64,000 nucleotides of DNA from Nitrosomonas communis (GCF_001007935.1 NZ_CP011451.1:3596001-3660000); one strand, 5' to 3'. Counted from the first letter of the stretch, positions 10,130 through 19,754 are shown. Made by a program: numbers and translations. Notes: a model not told the origin generated them from the sequence alone.

Positions 10130-11644
10130 ATGAAATTTTACTACCTGATCATAGTCATACCATTACTTTTCCCTGCACACATTTTCGCAGAAGATGATCT
10201 TCCGGATCTTGGTGATATATCACAAGCCACTATCACTCCTCGGCAAGAGCGACAGCTCGGTTTAGAGATTATGCGAAAAATTCGCGCAGACCCTAGCTAT
10301 CTAAATGATGCCGAAATAGACGGCTATCTTAATAATTTAGGTAATAAGCTCATTTCTTCATCAAATGAAACAAAACCAGATCAATCATTTGAGTTTTTTG
10401 CACTCCAGGATCCATCCATCAATGCCTTTGCTTTACCAGGTGGATTTATGGGTTTCCATAGTGGACTGATTATCGCAGCACAAAGTGAATCTGAATTAGC
10501 GGGCGTTATGGCTCATGAAATTGCGCACGTCACTCAAAAGCATTTAGCAAGGATGATTTCTGGGCAGCAGCATATTGGACTCATTACGACTCTTGCTGCT
10601 CTCGCTCTCGCTATTCTTGCCTCTCGCTCCAATCCTCAAGCAGGGCAAGCCATACTCGCTACCGCACAGGCTGGAGCCATTCAATCCCAATTGAATTTTA
10701 CACGTAATCATGAAAAGGAAGCTGATCGAATCGGTTTCAATATATTACATAAAGCAGGATTTGATCCTCATGGGATGTCAGCTTTTTTTGAGCGCTTACA
10801 GAATGCTGGGCGATATTATGAAAACGGTGCCCCATCTTATCTGAGAACCCACCCGCTCACTCATGAGCGTATAGCCGATATTGAGAATCGCACACGGGAA
10901 TTTTCTTACCGACAAGTTCCCGACAGCCTTGATTTCCACTTGGTTCGAGCCAAGCTGAAGGCCATTCTGGGAAATTCTACTGATACCGTAAAGGAATTTG
11001 ATGCCCGTATACAAGATAAGCGTTACGCAAATGAAATTGCAGAACGCTACGGTCTAATTTATGCTCTATTACGTGACAAGCAACCTAAGCGTGCAGATAA
11101 AGAATTAAACGAATTATATCGTATTATCTATTCTGATCATGCTGCCAGCTTACTTAAGAATCATCAATTGGGCAAGCCCATTCTAGTTGAAAGTGAATAT
11201 TTACAGTCAGGAGCCATGATCGAAGTGCTTGCTGCACGAGTTAAACTAGCTAACAAACAAATTAAAGAGGCGCTTAAAATTTACCAAACTGCATTAAATG
11301 CCTATCCGCAAAATCGCGCACTTATTTATGATTATACATTAGCGTTACTAAACCACCAAAATGCTCAGGCTGCTCTTGAATTCCTCAATAAGCAGTCAAA
11401 AATGATTCCAGAAAACATTCACCTTCATCGGCTAGAAGCACAATGTTATTCTGCTCTAGGAAACCATATGCTCCAGCATCGCGCTCAGGCAGAAGTTTAT
11501 ATTCTAGAAGGAAAATATAAAGCTGCAATCGAGCAATTAGAGATTGCTTTACGTAAAGATAATAGTAATTTTTATCAATCATCCAGTATAGAAGCACGCT
11601 TGAGACAGCTTAAGGAATTCGTTGCTGCTAATGAAAAAAAGTAG
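10130..11644 (+). CDS. bepA: Periplasmic M48-family metalloprotease with TPR tail (BepA/YfgC-like)
   Basis: BepA-type proteins act in the periplasm in quality control of outer-membrane protein assembly. The 504 residues comprise a signal peptide (MKFYYLIIVIPLLFPAHIFA), an M48 zinc protease domain with the active site MAHEIAHVTQKH (near residues 125-137) and the third zinc ligand in NHEKEADRIGFNIL, and then a TPR-rich C-terminal half (about 270-500). Length and architecture fit E. coli BepA. It stands alone upstream of the mac genes, 85 bp apart. The exact substrate is inferred from the family. Confidence 0.88.
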   Translation: MKFYYLIIVIPLLFPAHIFAEDDLPDLGDISQATITPRQERQLGLEIMRKIRADPSYLNDAEIDGYLNNLGNKLISSSNETKPDQSFEFFALQDPSINAFALPGGFMGFHSGLIIAAQSESELAGVMAHEIAHVTQKHLARMISGQQHIGLITTLAALALAILASRSNPQAGQAILATAQAGAIQSQLNFTRNHEKEADRIGFNILHKAGFDPHGMSAFFERLQNAGRYYENGAPSYLRTHPLTHERIADIENRTREFSYRQVPDSLDFHLVRAKLKAILGNSTDTVKEFDARIQDKRYANEIAERYGLIYALLRDKQPKRADKELNELYRIIYSDHAASLLKNHQLGKPILVESEYLQSGAMIEVLAARVKLANKQIKEALKIYQTALNAYPQNRALIYDYTLALLNHQNAQAALEFLNKQSKMIPENIHLHRLEAQCYSALGNHMLQHRAQAEVYILEGKYKAAIEQLEIALRKDNSNFYQSSSIEARLRQLKEFVAANEKK

Positions 11645-11747
11645 TAACCTCGCTCCCTGCTTGCTAATACCTAAAATCAGCCACCACTGATGATAATCCT
11701 ATTCCATCATTTCATTATGCAAATATGATTTGATTTGGTTCTCCCTA

Positions 11748-12905
11748 ATGACTCATCTTAATCTTAAAAATAAGTTAATTGTTTTACTCATTCTTTTAGT
11801 AGCTGGTGCAATTTATGGCTATACCAATAAAAAGCTAGAATCAGAAAAAGATGAATATCGAACCAGAACTGTTGATCGTGGAGATATTGTTCAAGTGATT
11901 TCAGCTAATGGCACAGTGACACCTCTTGAGCTTGTCAATGTTGGAACACAAGTATCAGGCACTGTATCTAAAATATATGTCGATTTTAATGATCAGGTAA
12001 AAACAGGCCAAACATTGGCAGAACTTGATCCAGCCCTTCTCAAAGCTCAACTACAACAATCGGAGGCGAATCTTAAGAGCGCTCAGGCGACCTTAAAAAA
12101 TGTCATAAGTAAAGTAACCCGTAGTCGCATTCTGTTAGAAAAAGGATTTATTTCCAATGAAGCATTAGACGAAATTGAACAACAACTCGATATTGCACAA
12201 GCCCAAGTAGCGATCAGCAAAGCTAACGTAGAACGTGATCGTGCCAATCTGAATTACAGTGTCATTCGATCACCGATCTCAGGAGTAGTAATCGCGCGTG
12301 ATGTAAATGTGGGACAAACTGTTGCCGCTAGCTTCCAGACACCCATTCTGTTTCAGATCGCCCGCGATCTTCGACAAATGCAAATCAATATTAGTGTCGC
12401 TGAAGCCGACATAGGCCAGATATACACTGATCAGGAAATTTCTTTTACAGTAGATGCGTTTCCAGAACGAGAATTCACAGCTCATGTTAAACAAATACGA
12501 TTGAATCCTGCAATTCAGGAAAATGTGGTTACCTATAACGTAGTGGCAATGGTGATCAATGATGATGGCACATTGTTGCCTGGCATGACAGCGAATGTTC
12601 GTTTCATCGTCCATCAAAAAAATGCTGCCCTTCGGGTGCCTAATGCCGCACTTCGTTATAAGCCAAAAAATGAAATACCCGCCTCCAACCTCTCCCCTTT
12701 GGCACGAGCGCGTCAACCCTTGCTATACCGCCTCAAAAATAACGCGCCTATACCCATAAATGTAGTAACCGGAATTACAGATGGAAATTTCACTGAAATT
12801 ATTTCGGATGAGCTAACAGAAGGAGATGAGGTCATTATCAGCGATGCTACAAGCAAAAAGCAGAATGAAGCATCCATGAGCAATTTTAGATTCAGGATGT
12901 TCTAG
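11748..12905 (+). CDS. macA: MacA-like periplasmic adaptor of an ABC efflux system
   Basis: Membrane-fusion protein that links an inner-membrane MacB-type ABC permease to an outer-membrane channel. The chosen start is ATG 11748 (MTHLNLKNKL); an upstream in-frame TTG is possible. It has one N-terminal transmembrane helix (LIVLLILLVAGAIYGY), a lipoyl/barrel-sandwich half (GTVTPLELVNVGTQVSGTVS), a coiled-coil hairpin (about residues 95-170) and beta-barrel segments. Its stop overlaps the GTG start of the ATPase gene by one base. No outer-membrane TolC partner is in the window. Confidence 0.9.
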   Translation: MTHLNLKNKLIVLLILLVAGAIYGYTNKKLESEKDEYRTRTVDRGDIVQVISANGTVTPLELVNVGTQVSGTVSKIYVDFNDQVKTGQTLAELDPALLKAQLQQSEANLKSAQATLKNVISKVTRSRILLEKGFISNEALDEIEQQLDIAQAQVAISKANVERDRANLNYSVIRSPISGVVIARDVNVGQTVAASFQTPILFQIARDLRQMQINISVAEADIGQIYTDQEISFTVDAFPEREFTAHVKQIRLNPAIQENVVTYNVVAMVINDDGTLLPGMTANVRFIVHQKNAALRVPNAALRYKPKNEIPASNLSPLARARQPLLYRLKNNAPIPINVVTGITDGNFTEIISDELTEGDEVIISDATSKKQNEASMSNFRFRMF

Positions 12906-13627
12906 TGACAAGTCAAGGCTGCACCCCAGATCAGCCATTGATTCGGGTGGAGAATCTATACAAAACTTACCAATTAGAGGGCCAAGCAAATCAGCCGATT
13001 TGCCATCAGGTGCTGTCTGATATCAATCTTGAAATCCACTCGGGAGAATTCATTGCTATCATGGGGCAATCCGGCTCAGGAAAATCTACCTTGATGAATA
13101 TACTGGGTTGTCTTGATGCGCCTACAAGCGGCAATTATTGGTTGGGTGGCCGCAATGTTGCCTCCCTTTCCAACAATGAACTGGCACATGTACGAAATTG
13201 TAGTATAGGCTTCGTATTCCAGGGTTTTAATTTACTCAAGCGCATAACAGCACTGGATAATGTAGCGATACCATTACTGTATGCAGGTATGAACCGCAAA
13301 GAAAGCCGCAAACGCGCCTTAACCTTATTACAACAGACCGGTTTGGGCCAGTTTACATTACATTATCCCAATCAGCTTTCTGGAGGACAACAACAGCGTG
13401 TAGCCATCAGTCGAGCATTAATTAATCAACCACAGCTTATCCTGGCTGATGAACCAACTGGCAATCTTGATACACAAACCAGTCATGAAATCATGACATT
13501 ATTCAAACAACTTAATGAGAATCAAGGCATATCTATTATTCTGGTAACGCATGAAGATGATATTGCCTCCTATGCAAACCGTCTCATTCGATTAAAAGAT
13601 GGCCGCATTATCCAGGATAAAAAATAA
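12905..13627 (+). CDS. MacB/LolD-like ABC transporter ATP-binding protein
   Basis: The 240-residue nucleotide-binding domain drives the MacAB-type exporter. It has Walker A GQSGSGKST, signature [15 protein letters not shown], Walker B LILADEPTGNLD and the H-loop VTHEDD, so it should be active. The GTG start at 12905 overlaps the macA stop. In E. coli MacB this domain is fused to the permease; here it is a separate protein, as in many relatives. A MITE-like element (13645-13824) lies between this gene and its permease partner. Confidence 0.93.
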   Translation: MTSQGCTPDQPLIRVENLYKTYQLEGQANQPICHQVLSDINLEIHSGEFIAIMGQSGSGKSTLMNILGCLDAPTSGNYWLGGRNVASLSNNELAHVRNCSIGFVFQGFNLLKRITALDNVAIPLLYAGMNRKESRKRALTLLQQTGLGQFTLHYPNQLSGGQQQRVAISRALINQPQLILADEPTGNLDTQTSHEIMTLFKQLNENQGISIILVTHEDDIASYANRLIRLKDGRIIQDKK

Positions 13628-13644
13628 ATGCGGGATTTATTTAT

Positions 13645-13824
13645 GAGTACCTCTAAAAATTCATATTTGCGAGCATCCGCTTTGCGGATGGCCTGCTTAC
13701 CCCGTTTCGTCACCATACGTGGTTGTTCACAAAAAATGTTGTCTTACCTATCAATGACAGGCTGCGTCAACATTTTTTGTTCTTACCTTGTCTTGGCTAA
13801 AACTCTAATTTTTTAGAGGCACTC
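13645..13824 (+). repeat. MITE-like element family 2, copy A
   Basis: A 180-bp element bounded by inverted repeats (left GAGTACCTCTAAAAA, right TTTTTAGAGGCACTC). Near the left end is a hairpin with stem CATCCGC and GCGGATG around TTT. It fills the gap between the mac ATPase and permease genes. The same sequence recurs at 27666-27850. It contains a 62-codon ORF (from 13628) whose frame is not kept in the other copy, so I treat it as non-coding. Confidence 0.8.
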
Positions 13825-13861
13825 TTATGTTATTTCATGATAATAGAATTTCAACTTCCGC

Positions 13862-15085
13862 ATGAACTTTCTGACTATTACCGGTGAAGCTTTCCATGCG
13901 CTGCGGGTCAATCGTTTGCGCACCGTGCTCACCATGCTTGGTATGATTATTGGAGTTGCGGCTGTGGTATTGATGTTATCAATCGGACAAGGAGCCCAAA
14001 TCCATATTAATAACACAATTGCTTCTATGGGGAGCCATCTTTTGCTGGTACTACCAGGCGCAACCTCCTCAGGCGGATTACGATTTGGAAGTGGAACTGT
14101 TAAAACACTGACTGTGGGTGATGCCCAAGCTATAGCAGAATTATCTTCAATTGAAGCGGCTGCGCCCGTCATTTCTGGCATCGCTCAACTTAATCATGGT
14201 GCAAATAACTGGAGCACAACGATAACTGGTACAACCCCAGACTATTTTTCTGTTGGTAATTGGTCTATAGAGAGTGGTGCAATATTTTCAGAAGTAGACT
14301 TACGCTCTGCTACCCGTGTTGCTGTCCTGGGAAAGGTAACTGCTGAGAATTTATTCGGAAATGAAGATCCTACGGGAAAAATATTTCGTATCGCTAACAA
14401 ACCATTTCTGGTAGTGGGTGTGCTTACAGCCAAAGGACAGAGCCTTAGTGGGCGAGACCAAGATGACAATGTACTTATACCCCTTACCACTGCTCAACGT
14501 CAAATTCTAGGCAACCAATTTCCTGGTTCAATTGGTCATATGCTAGTTCAAGGAAAATCCGCAGACAGGATGGAAGAAGCAGAATCGGAAATTACTCGCT
14601 TACTACGGCAACGCCATCGTATCTCTGACAGGAAGGAAAACGATTTTACTGTGCGAAACCTAACGGCCATAGCAAGTGTTGCAAGCACTACAGCAAAAGC
14701 AATGGCTTGGATGCTAGGGGCTATTGCCTCAATCTCACTGTTGGTTGGCGGTATTGGCATCATGAATATCATGCTGGTATCAGTTACGGAACGTACCCGC
14801 GAAATTGGCATTCGTATGGCGATAGGAGCTAGCCACCGCGCCATCCTCATGCAATTCTTATTGGAAGCTATGATAATTTGTATCCTAGGTGGCTTAACCG
14901 GTGCGATATTGGGAATTAGTGGCGCATGGATGATAAGTCAGATTGTAGATATGCCTATCGTCATTACCTTCAGCATGATTGGTTTGGCTTTTACCTTTGT
15001 AGCTATTATTGGCATATTCTTTGGTTTCTATCCTGCTAATAAAGCGGCTTCATTAAAGCCAGTGGAAGCGTTACGTTATGAGTAA
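13862..15085 (+). CDS. MacB-type ABC transporter permease (FtsX domain)
   Basis: The 407-residue inner-membrane partner of the ATPase at 12905. It has four transmembrane segments in MacB order: one near residue 20 (VLTMLGMIIGVAAVVLMLSI), a large periplasmic MacB_PCD domain, then three C-terminal helices beginning with MAWMLGAIASISLLVGGIGIM. The coupling segment TERTREIGIRMAIGA is diagnostic for MacB/LolCE permeases. It starts 234 bp after the ATPase gene because a repeat element has been inserted between them; the operon may therefore be split or polar. Confidence 0.92.
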   Translation: MNFLTITGEAFHALRVNRLRTVLTMLGMIIGVAAVVLMLSIGQGAQIHINNTIASMGSHLLLVLPGATSSGGLRFGSGTVKTLTVGDAQAIAELSSIEAAAPVISGIAQLNHGANNWSTTITGTTPDYFSVGNWSIESGAIFSEVDLRSATRVAVLGKVTAENLFGNEDPTGKIFRIANKPFLVVGVLTAKGQSLSGRDQDDNVLIPLTTAQRQILGNQFPGSIGHMLVQGKSADRMEEAESEITRLLRQRHRISDRKENDFTVRNLTAIASVASTTAKAMAWMLGAIASISLLVGGIGIMNIMLVSVTERTREIGIRMAIGASHRAILMQFLLEAMIICILGGLTGAILGISGAWMISQIVDMPIVITFSMIGLAFTFVAIIGIFFGFYPANKAASLKPVEALRYE

Positions 15086-15125
15086 AATTCTTGCCGTAAA
15101 TTATCATGCCCTCAGCAAAGGATAG

Positions 15126-15230
15126 TAATTCCATTTCCAAATCAAAACTGATTTTGACGGCTTCACCTTGCTGTATTGTTTATACTGTTGCGACTCGCCT
15201 TCGCGTCATTTTTGATTTGGAAATGGAGTA
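15126..15230 (+). repeat. MITE-like element family 1, copy 2
   Basis: A 105-bp copy in the same orientation as copy 1, with well-kept ends (ATTCCATTTCCAAATCAAAA on the left, TTTTGATTTGGAAATGGAGT on the right). It lies between the mac permease gene and the ISNCY-type insertion sequence. Confidence 0.88.
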
Positions 15231-15280
15231 ACCTACAATTCAGTGGCTGAGAAAACCAGGGGATCAGGGACAACTAATTA

Positions 15281-17153
15281 GTGTCGGCCCGAAAACCCTC
15301 TTCTTCTATAATAAACATAGGGTTGCGTCTAATTCAAGAAAAGAAGATTGCTGAAAAATTGAGTGAAAGTGCCGTTATTAGGTGGTTTTGGCGTATTTTC
15401 AAGCAAAACAATTTCAAACTTCGATTCAAATCAGCGAAAATATTGTCCTCAAAGACAAACTTCGTTCAAGTGGAAATCAAATGCGCGTAGTGCAAAATAC
15501 CCAGATGGAATTAGGTGAAATTGATGTATCCCACATCAAATTTGACTTGAGATCACGAGATGATATTCCGAAGATACTGCGCGGCTTACAGCACCTGTAC
15601 CTGGATGAGGCATTGTGCCACAAAGTTTTTGCCTTACTGGAAAGTGAAATTGCCCCCAAGGTGGATAAGCACAATGGTCGTCCTGGCATGACCCTATGGA
15701 GTGTCCTGGTATGTGGCGTATTACGGCTGGACTTAAATGCTGATTATGACCGTCTGCACGAATTGGTCAACCAGCACAGGACCTTGCGCGCAATGTTGGG
15801 GCATAGTCTGTACGATGAAGACAAGCAATATGCCTATCAAACCCTGGTGGATAATGTCAGTTTGTTCACGCCAGAATTGCTGGACAGATTAAACCAGATC
15901 ATCGTCGAGGGAGGGCATATCCTCATAAAAAAGGACGAAAGCGCCCTGCGTGGGCGGTGCGACTCCTTTGTGGTTGAAACCGATGTGCATTTTCCAACCG
16001 ACATCAACTTATTGGGGGATGCCCTGCGCAAAGCGATTACGCTGACGGCGCGCTGGTGCGAAAGCCAGCACTTAAGCGACTGGCGGCAATATCGCTACAA
16101 TCTACGTCAATTAAAACGACTTATGCGCAATGCACAGAGCAAGAAGCGCCGCAAAGCCGCAGACCAACAAAGCAACCTACAAACGATTCAAGCGTATCAG
16201 GCCTATATTGAGCAAGCCCAATGTTACGTGAAAAAAATTCAAACCACCTTAACCAAGCTGGCTACAACTGCTACGCGCGAGTTGCTGCAAAAGATTGAAA
16301 TTGAAGACTACCTCCAACATGCCAAGCGCCAAATAGACCAAATTGAGCGTCGTGTTATCAAAGGCGAAATCATTCCTCACCAGGAAAAAGTATTCTCCAT
16401 TTTTGAACCCCACACCGAATGGGTCAGTAAAGGCAAAGCCGGTGTGCCTGTCGAGTTAGGCGTCAAAGTGTGCATTCTGGAAGACCAGCATCAATTCATC
16501 TTGCACCATCACGTAATGGAAAGACAAACCGATGATCAAATTGCGGTAAACATGGTCACGCAAGCTAAAAAACGCTTTCCCATACTCAATGCCTGCAGCT
16601 TCGATAAAGGTTTTCATTCACCTGCTAACCAGGCTGAATTAGCCCAACATCTTGAGCAGGTTACGCTGCCCAAAAAAGGCAAACTATCCAAAGAGCGCAA
16701 AGCAATAGAACAAATGGAAGAATTTGTTAAAGCCCGTCGTGCGCACTCAGCAGTAGAGTCAGCAATCAATGCGCTGGAGGTGCACGGACTAGACAAATGC
16801 CCAGATCATGGCATGGGTGGTTTTAAACGTTACGTTGCACTGGCTATTGTCGCCAGAAATATCCGCCGAATAGGTGATATTCTATGGCAGCAGGATGTGG
16901 AGCGTGAGCGCAAAGCTATAAAACGTCATTTAAAAGCACCAACAAGCAGCTTAAGCTCTCCCGCTAACGCAAAAAACCGCCTGATTGCGAGCAATCAGTG
17001 GTGAGTGCTGGGTAGAAACCGTATTTTTCATGCCATGCCTCACAAAAATACAATCAGAGGCTTTTTTGGATGTATGGTTTCGTTGCATTTTTACAAAGGC
17101 ACTTAAAAATTAAGCAGATTACTGGTGAAAAAATGGGGTTTTCGGACTGGCAC
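15281..17153 (+). mobile_element. ISNCY-type insertion sequence, complete ends
   Basis: The element is 1873 bp. Its terminal inverted repeats are left GTGTCGGCCCGAAAACCCTC and right (complement) GTGCCAGTCCGAAAACCCCA. It is flanked by TAATTA on both sides (15275-15280 and 17154-17159), a 6-bp target duplication (7 if the shared C is counted). One transposase gene fills the interior. The intact ends, duplication and full-length ORF suggest a fairly recent, possibly active element. Confidence 0.88.
15481..17004 (+). CDS. Transposase of an ISNCY-type insertion sequence
   Basis: DDE-type transposase of about 507 residues. The start is taken at ATG 15481 (MRVVQNTQMELGEIDVSHIKF), matching where the family begins; an in-frame GTG at 15382 would add 33 residues with no family resemblance. 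Recognisable parts are the N-terminal SRDDIPKILRGLQ, the catalytic-region segment DSFVVETDVHFPTD, the coiled basic middle, and the late NACSFDKGFHSP and RRAHSAVESAINALEVHGL blocks. There are no frameshifts. It lies within intact inverted repeats. Confidence 0.88.
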   Translation: MRVVQNTQMELGEIDVSHIKFDLRSRDDIPKILRGLQHLYLDEALCHKVFALLESEIAPKVDKHNGRPGMTLWSVLVCGVLRLDLNADYDRLHELVNQHRTLRAMLGHSLYDEDKQYAYQTLVDNVSLFTPELLDRLNQIIVEGGHILIKKDESALRGRCDSFVVETDVHFPTDINLLGDALRKAITLTARWCESQHLSDWRQYRYNLRQLKRLMRNAQSKKRRKAADQQSNLQTIQAYQAYIEQAQCYVKKIQTTLTKLATTATRELLQKIEIEDYLQHAKRQIDQIERRVIKGEIIPHQEKVFSIFEPHTEWVSKGKAGVPVELGVKVCILEDQHQFILHHHVMERQTDDQIAVNMVTQAKKRFPILNACSFDKGFHSPANQAELAQHLEQVTLPKKGKLSKERKAIEQMEEFVKARRAHSAVESAINALEVHGLDKCPDHGMGGFKRYVALAIVARNIRRIGDILWQQDVERERKAIKRHLKAPTSSLSSPANAKNRLIASNQW

Positions 17154-17170
17154 TAATTATGCGCAACTAT

Positions 17171-17214
17171 GATCAAAAAAAACCGCCCTATAAAGAGCGG
17201 TTTAAAATTTTGAT
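17171..17214. terminator. Bidirectional hairpin terminator
   Basis: The long palindrome GATCAAAA...TTTTGATC encloses a GC stem AAACCGC / GCGGTTT, with A and T runs on both sides. It lies between the ISNCY element and the small lipoprotein gene, at whose 3' end it probably acts (minus strand). Confidence 0.75.
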
Positions 17215-17238
17215 CATTCTATTTAATTAATTAATTAA

Positions 17239-17379
17239 TTATTTTTTTTGTTCATCGGCTTTATCAGGCATGGAATCACGCTCCATCATAGAACTAGGTG
17301 GATATTGAGCTGGTTTAGGATCACCACAAGCCGTCAATGCCAGCGCTGAAAGTATTGCTACTAAGAGTGCAGATTTCAT
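17239..17379 (-). CDS. Small predicted lipoprotein
   Basis: A 46-residue reading frame. Its start ATG 17379 is preceded by a good GGAGATAAAGAAA ribosome site. The product begins MKSALLVAILSALALTACGD, a signal peptide with lipobox LTAC, so the mature lipoprotein would start at Cys18 and have only 29 residues, rich in proline and charged residues (PKPAQYPPSSMMERDSMPDK). A hairpin terminator follows (17171-17214). Similar tiny lipoproteins are often left unannotated. The role is unknown; the signal sequence plus ribosome site make it a real gene candidate. Confidence 0.7.
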   Translation of the reverse strand: MKSALLVAILSALALTACGDPKPAQYPPSSMMERDSMPDKADEQKK

Positions 17380-17764
17380 TTTCTTTATCTCCTATATAAA
17401 CAAATATGATGAATTAATTATATTTAAATATACAACACATCTTTGGTCATTCATATCTAGAATGACGCTATTCTTAATAACAGAATTATAATGTACTGTC
17501 CAGTAAATTAAATAATAATCTATTGAACATCGAGTATTATAAAGCATATTACAGCAGTTTATTCTTATAATACCCTAAGTAAAAACAGCGAGATAGATAA
17601 AATAAATCCAAGTATGACTATTCAGGTTTTACTATAAGAAGATCTGACCTACTTGTTATTACTATTTTACTGATTCTCCTGCTTCGGCTCTACAGAGTTT
17701 ACTTTGTTCAATCTTAATAACTCATCAGAAATTACCATACAGACTTTATCCTAAAATAAAAAGT
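17380..17764. other. AT-rich intergenic region, nothing identified
   Basis: About 385 bases between the small lipoprotein gene and the EI24-type gene. It should include the lipoprotein promoter and the 3' end of the EI24 transcript. There are many stops in all frames and no repeat or hairpin that I trust. Confidence 0.3.
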
Positions 17765-18502
17765 TTATTTTTGAGAAGAATCAGAACTCGATTTCTGACG
17801 GTAATTTTCCAGACGTGCTAATTCAAAATGGATAAAGGCTAATGCGGTTAATGTCGGAGCAAACAAATTCAGTACGGGTATAAATTGAATGAGACCAGTT
17901 AACAATCCTAAACCCCATAGTGATAATTTATTGGTAGCCAGTAAAATCTCTAACTCTTCTTTACTGGCGTGCTCTGATAATGCATCATAGCTAAATAACC
18001 GCTGATTTAAATAGGCTGCGGCTAAAAAAGACATTAACATTCCAATACCAACAAACCAAAAAGGTAAAGAAATACCCAACAATACAATAAATATAATAAT
18101 TGCGGAAATAACGTGAACTAAACTACCCACCAGACTTCCTCCGTTTTTCCGCTGAAGTAGTGGATAATATCGCTTAGCAACAAAATCGATCAGTGACGAC
18201 ATAACAAATAGAGCAGTTATTATCATGGCAGTCACAATCACCAAAATAACAAGAATAATTACATTTAATATACTCCCTATACCATCAGTAATCTTGAGTA
18301 AGGCTGACTCATCAAACCACTCTTTCATGAAGGTAAATGAAATAATCTCTGCAATCCATTCAGCTGAAGGTGTCCAGAAAAAGACACCCACTATTAGCCA
18401 GAATAAGCTAGCTACTAAAAGAGGCCAAACCAGTATCCATAAAATTTTAACGTTAAAAAGATTACGAAAAGATAGTGAGAATGCATTAAAAATCTGTATC
18501 AT
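17765..18502 (-). CDS. EI24/CysZ-like integral membrane protein
   Basis: The 245-residue protein resembles the EI24 domain family that includes the sulfate permease CysZ. It starts MIQIFNAFSLSFRNLFNVKI, which is typical of proteobacterial members, and has several hydrophobic helices (near residues 20-45, 75-100, 120-150 and 200-225). The start is the ATG at 18502. It stands alone, divergent from flgM. Whether it carries sulfate or does something else cannot be told; no sulfur genes are nearby. Confidence 0.78.
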   Translation of the reverse strand: MIQIFNAFSLSFRNLFNVKILWILVWPLLVASLFWLIVGVFFWTPSAEWIAEIISFTFMKEWFDESALLKITDGIGSILNVIILVILVIVTAMIITALFVMSSLIDFVAKRYYPLLQRKNGGSLVGSLVHVISAIIIFIVLLGISLPFWFVGIGMLMSFLAAAYLNQRLFSYDALSEHASKEELEILLATNKLSLWGLGLLTGLIQFIPVLNLFAPTLTALAFIHFELARLENYRQKSSSDSSQK

Positions 18503-18737
18503 GTAATATCGTTTTTAAGAATTCAAGACTCTTTTAAACTATAAAAGCTTATTAATTATATGCTCAAAAAAACATCAGTTATTTTTTATTTCGGGGGAAA
18601 TGAATTAAGAATATAAATGTATAACATGTAATACAATGGATATTAGAAAAAGTATGGGTTATATATTTACACAAAGCAAAATAGTTTGGGTAAATATCAC
18701 TTAATTATCAATATTTCTATTAAAAAGGATTTTTATC

Positions 18738-19049
18738 TTGAAAATAGAAAATACGAATTCAACGCGAGTAACCAGTATTAATAATGATGATGAGCAAAAA
18801 TATAATGACAAAACTTCCTCTAACGATGAATCGCCATATTTTTCTCAATTAAAAAATAATTTGCATACTAACTCTTCTATTTTATCGCACCCCATCGAAA
18901 ATAATAATAAAATTGTAGATACAGCTAAGGTGGCAAAGATTAGGCAAGCAATAATCGAGGGTCGCTTTAAAGTTAACCCAGAAGCAGTTGCTGACCGATT
19001 GTTAGAAACAGTAAAAGAGCTTATTGAATCGAAGAAAAATAATACATAA
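18738..19049 (+). CDS. flgM: Anti-sigma-28 factor FlgM
   Basis: FlgM holds sigma-28 (FliA) inactive until the flagellar hook is complete. The 103-residue protein has a polar, disordered N-terminus and the conserved C-terminal binding helices KIVDTAKVAKIRQAIIEGRF and NPEAVADRLLETVKEL. The start is TTG 18738, chosen because AAAAGGAT lies 8 bases upstream; no ATG gives a better start. No flgA, flgN or other flagellar gene is beside it, which is unusual because flgM normally sits in an flgA-flgM-flgN group. Confidence 0.88.
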   Translation: MKIENTNSTRVTSINNDDEQKYNDKTSSNDESPYFSQLKNNLHTNSSILSHPIENNNKIVDTAKVAKIRQAIIEGRFKVNPEAVADRLLETVKELIESKKNNT

Positions 19050-19754
19050 TTTAAATGCAGTCGTTATTTGATGGAATATTTCTCCAACAAAATTAAAATT
19101 ATAGGTGGATATTCTTGTATTACAAAAAATGATCAGAAATTACATTGGGTTGTATCACTTGTTTCAGCTTTAATTTTGCTTCACTAAAATATCATTAGAA
19201 CCAAGTTATTCGATGACGTTAATAGAATCAATTATTAGCTTATACTAGGCATCATGCCTATAGAAGCGATAGAAATCACTCCTACTGAAGAATAAATAGG
19301 TTATCTGGAGAAAATGGTATAAAACCATAGCGCCAGGCGCAGGTAGATTAAGAAAGAATCATTTTAGCCTGTGCTACAGGCAAACAGAATAGAGCAATTA
19401 CTGCAGAATGTGACTCCTTATTCCATTTCCAAATCAAAAATGACGCGAAGGCGAGCCGCAGACAGTATAAAAGTAATACGGCAAGGCGAAGCCGACAAAG
19501 TCAGTTTTGATTTTTTAGAAATGGAATTAGAATGGCGTGTCAGAAATAGCACGTAGCCAAAGCACGCTATTGCCAGACTTGAGAATGAGCGGTAACCCTG
19601 GCCAACCTGAAATATATGGTAAGCGTTTGGGCATAGACTGTTATCCAAACTGAAATAATCTACTTCTTTCGCCACAATCATCGAAAAAAATCACTTCACC
19701 GCATCAGCCCTCTTGAGCAATTTGTTATTTGCTTAAATATGTCAAAGCAAAGAT
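19050..19754. other. Intergenic region holding a MITE-like element
   Basis: About 700 bases between flgM and pstB (convergent ends). The only recognised content is the family 1 repeat at 19418-19529. The rest contains short open frames without family resemblance and no credible ribosome sites. Confidence 0.4.
19418..19529 (-). repeat. MITE-like element family 1, copy 3 (inverted)
   Basis: A 112-bp copy in the opposite orientation to copies 1 and 2: after the left end TTATTCCATTTCCAAATCAA come TGACGCGAAGGCGAGCCGC, an AT-rich centre and GGCAAGGCGAAGCCGACAAA. The right terminal repeat has a small change (TTTTTTAGAAATGGAATTA). It lies between flgM and pstB. Confidence 0.88.

Noticed and set aside
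12279-12716. A 145-codon minus-strand ORF opposite macA
   Set aside because: Shadow of macA, rich in Cys/His/Ile with no family features.
13628-13816. A 62-codon ORF in the mac operon gap
   Set aside because: It lies in the family 2 repeat, and the reading frame is not kept in the second copy.
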